From assembly GCA_950097015.1 (NCBI GenBank), contig CATNEN010000002.1, forward strand, positions 2,604,001 to 2,668,000: DNA of 64,000 nt, written 5' to 3'. A model generated the notes under the pieces. That model saw nothing but the letters and a program-made list of their open reading frames with translations. It was not told where the DNA came from and did no database searches. The position numbers and the translations under genes were made by a program. Source of the DNA: Macrostomum hystrix (lineage: Eukaryota > Platyhelminthes > Macrostomidae). Positions 57,801 to 64,000 of this stretch are shown here, in pieces; the first letter of the stretch is position 1; each line of letters begins with the position of its first letter.

Positions 57801-60800
57801 TTGTGCTAGTGCCTCGAGTGGAGGAGGCCTTCACTAAAGTTATCATCGACCTAAGCGAGCCCTATCCAAGGACGGCGAGCGGTCACCAGTACATCCTGTC
57901 GGTTATCGACGCGGTTTCCAGAAGGATTCCCTCTGCGTAAGATCGACGCGGAGTCGCGGGAACGAGAGCTAAAGCGCTTAGATCAGGTGCTGCTGCTGTT
58001 GCCATCGACAGCCAAGAAGCTCCCCGCTAAATGGCGCGGCCCCTATGAAGTACTGGAGAGGTGCAGCGAGGTGAACTAACGAATTCGGATTGGCTCGGCA
58101 ACCAACATGTTCCACATCTGCTCAAGAAATACAACGCGCGAGAGTCGATTCTGATGCGGCTGTCAGCGGCAACGACGGGTGCTCCTGCGCTGTCCGACCG
58201 TCTGAGCCCGGACGAGAGGGACCGTCTCCAGCAGCTGGTGCTGGACTTCGCGAACGTCTTCAGTGAGATGCGGTGAAGCACCGAATCTGGACGACATCTG
58301 ACCGCGTTGTGCGCATCCAGCCTCTGCGGGAGCTGCAGGCGCATCGATCAACAGGTGCTCCAACAGGAGTTCCAAAGCATGCTGGACCTCGAGTGATCGA
58401 ACCGTCGGATAGTGACTACTGTTCTTCTGTCTAGTGGCCAAGAAGGACGGCTCCGTCCGATTCACTGTCAACTTCAAGGTGCTGAATAAGCTGGTGGCTT
58501 TCGATTCCTACCCAATGAAGAACATCGAGGATCTGCTGGAGCGAGTCGCCAAGGCCAAGTTCATGTCTAAGCAAGGGCTACTGGCAGATTCCTCTGTCCG
58601 AGAACTCAAAGCGGCTGACGGCATTCGCGGCCGGTGGCAGGCTCTACCAATTCACCGTATACCCGTGTGTTTAAACGACAGAAGTGCAACGCACCAGAGG
58701 GCTGGTCCAAACTGTTCCAAGGGCTGGGCAACGCAGACTCATACCTCGACGACATTGCCGTGTTCAGCGATCTTTGAACAGCACGTCCACGACCTGAGGG
58801 AGGTGTTAGGCCGTTTCCAGGCTGCCTTTCTGACGGTGCAGCCACGCAAATGCTACCTGGGCGGCAACTCGGGGGACTACCTCGGCTTCAAGCTCGGCGG
58901 AGGCCAGATCGGCACGAGCGAGGATCGAGTGCGGACTGCACAGGCTCGACCCCTGACTAAGGCCCAGCTGCGATCAGTGCTCGGAGTGCTCAACCAATAC
59001 CATCGGTTCGTGCCCGGCTACTCCGACAAGGTGGCAGCCCTGACGGACCTCACGAAGATGTCGGCGCCTGAGGACCTAAGAGCGGCCTGGGGAGAACAAC
59101 AGACTCGAGCCTTCGAGAAAGTGAAGTCTCTGCTGGCGAGCGAGCCGGTACTACGCGCGCCGGATTGCAGTCGGCCATTCATTCTGGAGACGGACAGCTC
59201 GGAGACCGGCATCAGCGCGGTGCTAACGCAAGAGTTCCAGGACGGCAATCATCCTGTGCTATTCGTGTCACGGCGTACCTGCAGATGGACCACACAAACC
59301 CGCGGCTCCAACGGTGGACCTTCTATCTGTCTGGCTACGACTACGAGATCCGGTACTAGCCAGGCAAAAGCAATACGGTGGCCTACGGTCTCAGCCTCAT
59401 CTGGACTGATTGATTGACCAAATGATTTACTGACTGACTCAGGATTGAGTGACTGTCCACGTGATTTATTGTACCAGACGGCTCAGTAACTGACTTTGCA
59501 TTGCTGCTTGTTTAGTCGATTTTGCAGGACTGTGGGATCGATTGATTTGTAGTGTCTTAGTTTGACCGATTTTGCGTTGCCGATTTGAACTCAAGTTTTA
59601 CTGGTTCCTGCGATTCAATTCTGACTTGAATTATGGTCCGGATTCCTACTTGCGGTGCAGAAATTAACGTCAACTTTTTTGTACATGCCCGTGGAGTCGT
59701 TGCTATAAATAGATGTGTGGTGTGCTCAGAGGCGGTTTGGGCCTCCCTGGCTCAACTTGGAACCTGTGAATCGTGTGTCGATCATTCTTACTGGGATCAA
59801 AGAATGCAACAAAGTGAAAACGTCATTATTTGATATTACTGCTCGAAGTAAAAACTACGTAAACAAACTTACAATCCGTCGACTCGGAGCTCATGTTGAT
59901 CGACCTGGTTTCGTGCGCAACGTCGTTTTTCGCATTGCAAGTGAAGGGCACTTGGTGTACCTGCTTGTCCATAATAAACGTAATGTTCGCGTAGCTTCGG
60001 TTTCCGATCTGACCCTCGTCAGCCAACTGTTAAAATAAATTCGGAATGTGTGAAGCTAGTCAAAAAGCTACATTGAATTTTGAGGCTTTCGCAGTGCACC
60101 ACACTGACAGGGACAAATGTGGAACAGTAATACAACCTGGAGGGAGTTTGCCTGTGCAAGCATCCGTGTCGACTGATGCACAGTCTGTCTGTCTACTGCC
60201 CGTGGGGGGTTAGAGGCAGAGCGGTAGCGGTCTAACGCATTTGCCACTCGCACCAAGGTCCCTGAGCTCGATTCCGCAGCGAGGCCACATTCATTTAGGG
60301 CGCAGCCGCAGAGGATGCCCTTGAGGGCCAGCCTCCGAGGCACAGTGAGAGTATACACTGCCTGACGATAAGAAATTCAAGGCGATGTACACACCTGTGT
60401 GCATGGCGTGTGCATGCGCTCTCTGTGTCTGTGTGCTTGTGTGCTCAGGAGTCAGCGGAACGGGCAGAATTGCCTCCTCGCTTGCTGCAGGTATAGTGTG
60501 ATTAAATTATATGCTATTGTCTGCAGCCCTCCTGCAATTAATATAATTATTATTATTATTATTAGTATTCTTCTTCTTAATATTTTTTATGATTAAGTGT
60601 GCATCCTAAACGCATTTTTACTGGTGTTGAATCGAATGTCATCAATTTTGTACAAAATAATTTCAATACTTCAAGATCCAGAACACTTACAACCACGCCA
60701 GGAACGCTTGTGGCATTCTTCCCCAGAACATCCCACCAGACCTTGGCTGGCGGCACAGCGTTTTCATCGTAGCAATACAACCACTGACGCCTGCGATCGA

Positions 60801-63800
60801 TGAAAGTCTTCTCCGCCATGATGTATTTCGGTACGGGCTTCCCTGAAGGTGTAAATCGAAGCGAAGAGTGCCTATAACAAATACTATATGCTTCAAAACT
60901 GTCTAGCCAGGGCCACAAGTTTTTTTCGTTCGGCTGAAGCTCGAACTTCAAACCTCATAGTAAGAAATTCGAAGCTCTAACCATTGAGCTAAAGCCACTA
61001 GCTCCAAAGTTACCCCTAGCTCCAGCTCATAAGCTAGCTTTCTTTCCAATTTAGGCCTGGTACCTCTGGGTACAATGATGTAGACGTTGTATTCCATGAC
61101 CTTGGAGAACTGCGCCTCGCGGCCAGGTTGAAAGAAGGTGTGGCAACGGCAATAGTACATGCCAGATCTGTCGTGCTTCAAGCCGGTGATGTTCAAATTC
61201 GGCTCAGTCTCCGAGTACAATGGGATCATCTTGGGCCGATTGCGTCCGAGCAACTGCCGGGAACTTTTCTGCGGCGTGTACACCCAGGAATAGCGATGAC
61301 ATGGCAGCCCGTCGTCATCCAGATTGTTGCTGAGAGGCAAGCATGGTAAGATGAACTCAAAACCCTCAGAAAGAGCGACGTCTCTGGTGTCTGCGAGTTT
61401 TGGCAAGACTTCAATGTCCGCTTTCTTTGAGTCAAAATTGGACACCGATATTGTTGACTCTGGCTGGCGCTGGCAGCTGAATGTGCCCCAGTGCTCCACG
61501 CCCAGCGGGTTCAGTACAAGATCGTCGCCATCGCGAGACACTCCAGGCGGTAGCAAGTCTGCCTCAGTCTCGTCCATCGAGCTGTAGCGCTGCTTGTTCT
61601 GCGCGCCCAGAGGATTCCCCAGCGATACCGCTGACTTTGCGTTGGCCGGCGTGAACTTCCAGTCGATGGGAATGCTGACCTTGTTTGGACTGCGGACGAT
61701 CTTATTGCACTTGAGGCGCACCGCACTGCCCACAGGCTGCTCCACCTTGCTGGTTGGTGACGTCAGTTCCCAGTTAAAGGGCTGCCCTGTATACGGGAGA
61801 CAAAAGAAATACTAAATCCAATGAAGGCATGTCTATATTGGCGATATAATCAAGACATGTGAAGTGGGTGCTCAGATTTGAAACGGTGAAGTACGAGGAC
61901 ATAATCGCTAAAGAATCATAGTCACGAGGGTCGGGTTTAGGAGCGGAGCAGAGTGCCTTTTTCAGTTGAAAAGACCTCCGGGTACTGAAGTATTTCAACA
62001 CAAAATAATATATTTTTCTGCATCTACCTCGTACAAAGATATGAACAATATCTGCTTTTACAGAGAAATGTTTGTTGTCCTTGTCGCCAGTGTCTTCGAC
62101 ACGAGATTCGTGCGAATTTATCTATAGATTGAATATTGAGTACATTCATGAATTCAAATTAAACTGTCTAGTTGGCACACTTACGTGGCTTAAGAATGAT
62201 GGGCACTCTTCGACTAATAGTGACATTGTTGACCATGTCGCTGACGTGGCATGTCCAATAGCCGGTGTCATTGTCATTATTCATGTCGTGGACGACTATG
62301 TCCGTAAAATTGGCGCCGTTGGCCTGCTGCTTGATGGCTTCGAAGCGCTCCGAAAGACGCCCAGTAGGGAACGGGAGCCGTGTCAACGTGGCCCTGAACT
62401 GGGCTGGTCGCGACGGCTGCATTGTGGAGTGGACGGTTGTGAGTTATTGTCAAGTTTCTCAAGTTTTAATGTCACTTAGAGAAGAGCGACGAACCTCCAT
62501 GGGCACAACTGAGCACTTTAGAGTGGTGGTGTCGGGGTCCTTGGGATCGCTTCGCAGCACCAACCTCTTCACCGAGCTGCTTTGCACCGTCAGGTTAGAA
62601 AATGCCACTGCGGACCCGGATCGTCTGTTGAAGCCTTCGCATCTGTACCGACCACTGTCTGACGGGCTGGCGTCCTTGATCACAAGGCGGGTCGACTTCT
62701 CATCGCGCACCTGGTAGATTCGGGACGTATCTGCCAAACGACGTCCATCAGAGTCCTGCCACTCCAGCAGCCAGGCGATGCCGTTGTAGCCGGGTTTTTG
62801 TCGCCTGACCAGGCAAGTCAGCACCACTGTACGACCGGACGGCACATTCAGGGTCTCTGGCTCCACGGTTGGAACCACGTCTGTGAATGCATCGGCCACG
62901 GAGTTGACAGTTATGGTACACAACGTGCTGATCCCTGGATCTTACACACAGTAAAAGATCCTTAGATATGAACTGCTTTGAATCTGGCTCACTTTATACA
63001 GCTTTTAAAACTTTGGATTTACACTGGACATGTTAATTTTGTGAACCAGCTATTTATTTTCTTGTCCGAGAAGTAGCGTATTCATGCAGAGAAGAAGTGC
63101 ACTTGATATCGCTAATATAAATGCGCTAGTACACTTAGCATATTGAACTCGGCCATTCGATTTGAATGGAAATAATTAGGTCAAATGGAAACAAAGCTAT
63201 TGGTTAGCTTACACTCTTCACAATCGGGTCGCTGTCCTCTTGGTCGGCCCACAATCTTGTCTGCATAGCCTTCCTCGCAGCTGAAATCGTTGAACAAGGA
63301 GAGCAAGCAGTACATGTACCATGCATGAATGAATGCTTGTTTCCTATGTAGAACTTTCGCTTTTCGAATGTGAAATCTTATCTAACCACGACTCGGCAAG
63401 CGCCTATTAGACTCTGCTGAGGTACTGAGGTTTTTTACCTGATTTTCCTCCTAGACTCTTAATAATGAACCAGGTAATTTGAAGGCTATTTTATCTTCTG
63501 TCTGAATTGAACTGTTTCTTGGTCTTACGTGTCACAACCCGGAGAGTTCCTGTAGCCTTCTAGGCAGGGAACACACTTCCACCTGTTCACATTTGAGTTG
63601 TAGTCCACAATCTTGTGGAAATCTCCGGTTGTCTTGCAGTCCTGACGATAAAATTGTTAAGTCTTGATGTAAACATTTGCATTACAGTTTGCTACCAAAC
63701 CATTTGGTGATATCAGCTCTGAACTCTGCTTTCACTGTTTAGTTACGTCGGTCTAGTTTGCAATCCACATGCTCTTCGCTCGTGAATAAATTACGAGCGA

Positions 63801-64000
63801 TGCTTAAATAAATTCATGTTACTCTACAATTTCAGCTGCGGAGATACAGATTTCAAGAGCCAACTTGTTTCTTGTGTCGCAGGTTCACATGTCTTATTGA
63901 ATGCTCAACAATATCTAGTTGCTATTGGCGGCTTTAGCCCAGAGGTCACAGCTGCTGTCAAAAACTTGAAAAGTGCGCCCAGCATCTTAGGTGGCCCTGG
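54848..64000 (-). CDS. perlecan/UNC-52-like matrix protein, upstream copy, runs off window
   Basis: Eleven exons are visible: 63641-63529, 63280-63213, 62934-62495, 62416-62185, 61786-61064, 60842-60691, 60026-59873, 57184-57003, 56917-56692, 56098-55858, 55058-54848, giving 913 in-phase codons plus stop: EGF-like modules and the same seven Ig domains. All splice sites and phases match copy 1. Differences seen include NGI/NGT, ADTS/ADTP and KRL/KRV in Ig 1 and NITG/NIIG in Ig 4; none breaks the frame. The laminin IV exons should lie just beyond 64000, so this may be the complete gene from which copy 1 derives. Confidence 0.8.
55556..55624 (-). other. tRNA-like sequence, copy 2
   Basis: Same as 30584-30652, in the intron before the last exon. 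Confidence 0.4.
57697..59412 (+). pseudogene. decayed Ty3/gypsy-type element, copy 2
   Basis: Same fragments, order and frame breaks as 32725-34440 (integrase zinc region and core, integrase tail, reverse transcriptase, RNase H), in the same intron; one visible change is CGSN to RGSN near 59298. Its decay predates the duplication. Confidence 0.65.
60201..60287 (+). other. tRNA-like sequence, copy 2
   Basis: Same as 35229-35315. Confidence 0.4.
60932..60998 (-). other. tRNA-like sequence, copy 2
   Basis: Same box A (TTTAGCTCAATGGTTAGAGC) and T-arm as 35954-36020. Confidence 0.45.

Larger units (their letters stand above)
43450..64000. repeat. second copy of a block of more than 20 kb (first copy starts at 19028)
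   Basis: From within the Crypton recombinase to the window end the sequence repeats 19028 to about 39030 in order and orientation, with scattered substitutions. Offset is 24352-24353 bases through the minisatellite region, 24972 after the extra 620 bases at 53094-53918, and 24978 after 35600/60600. Main differences: the 1.1-kb Crypton-2 segment (first copy only), the 33-bp and 21-bp array lengths, and the 620-base insertion (second copy only). Confidence 0.95.

Overview
The window looks like nuclear DNA of an invertebrate animal. It has multi-exon genes with GT-AG introns whose phases match, an extracellular-matrix gene with laminin-type and immunoglobulin modules, TATA and CCAAT promoter elements, AATAAA signals, many classes of eukaryotic transposon and several kilobases of minisatellite. 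I could not place the species from sequence alone.

Layout. Positions 95-9060 are a 23-bp minisatellite with higher-order structure, ending next to a Helitron-type 3' terminus. 9134-12201 is a head-to-tail array of about nine non-autonomous Helitrons. 12202-14770 holds a compact three-exon minus-strand gene for a secreted protein (signal peptide, Ig-like domain, two six-cysteine modules) with a palindrome-rich TATA promoter. 14869-18405 is two further minisatellites. From about 19028 a transposon stack begins: Crypton fragments, a long-TIR Tc1/mariner-like element, minisatellites, a second mariner-like element and a BEL/Pao relic. It is followed by a perlecan/UNC-52-like gene on the minus strand (29876-40821, 16 phase-compatible exons, seven Ig domains after a laminin module), with a decayed Ty3/gypsy element in one intron.

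40883-42190 is an older, decayed copy of the secreted-protein locus. From 43450 in the next Crypton to the window end, the block that begins at 19028 is repeated almost base for base: same transposons, same minisatellites at different lengths, same Ig exons. The perlecan-like gene is therefore present twice. The upstream copy (54848-64000) runs off the window. The downstream copy (29876-40821) is cut off at its 5' side beside a Helitron end.

Nothing here forms a pathway. The theme is a matrix-protein locus amplified inside a transposon- and satellite-rich region. The near-identity of the two blocks means that a true tandem duplication must be told apart from two haplotypes joined by the assembler. 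All functional names come from motifs read by eye.
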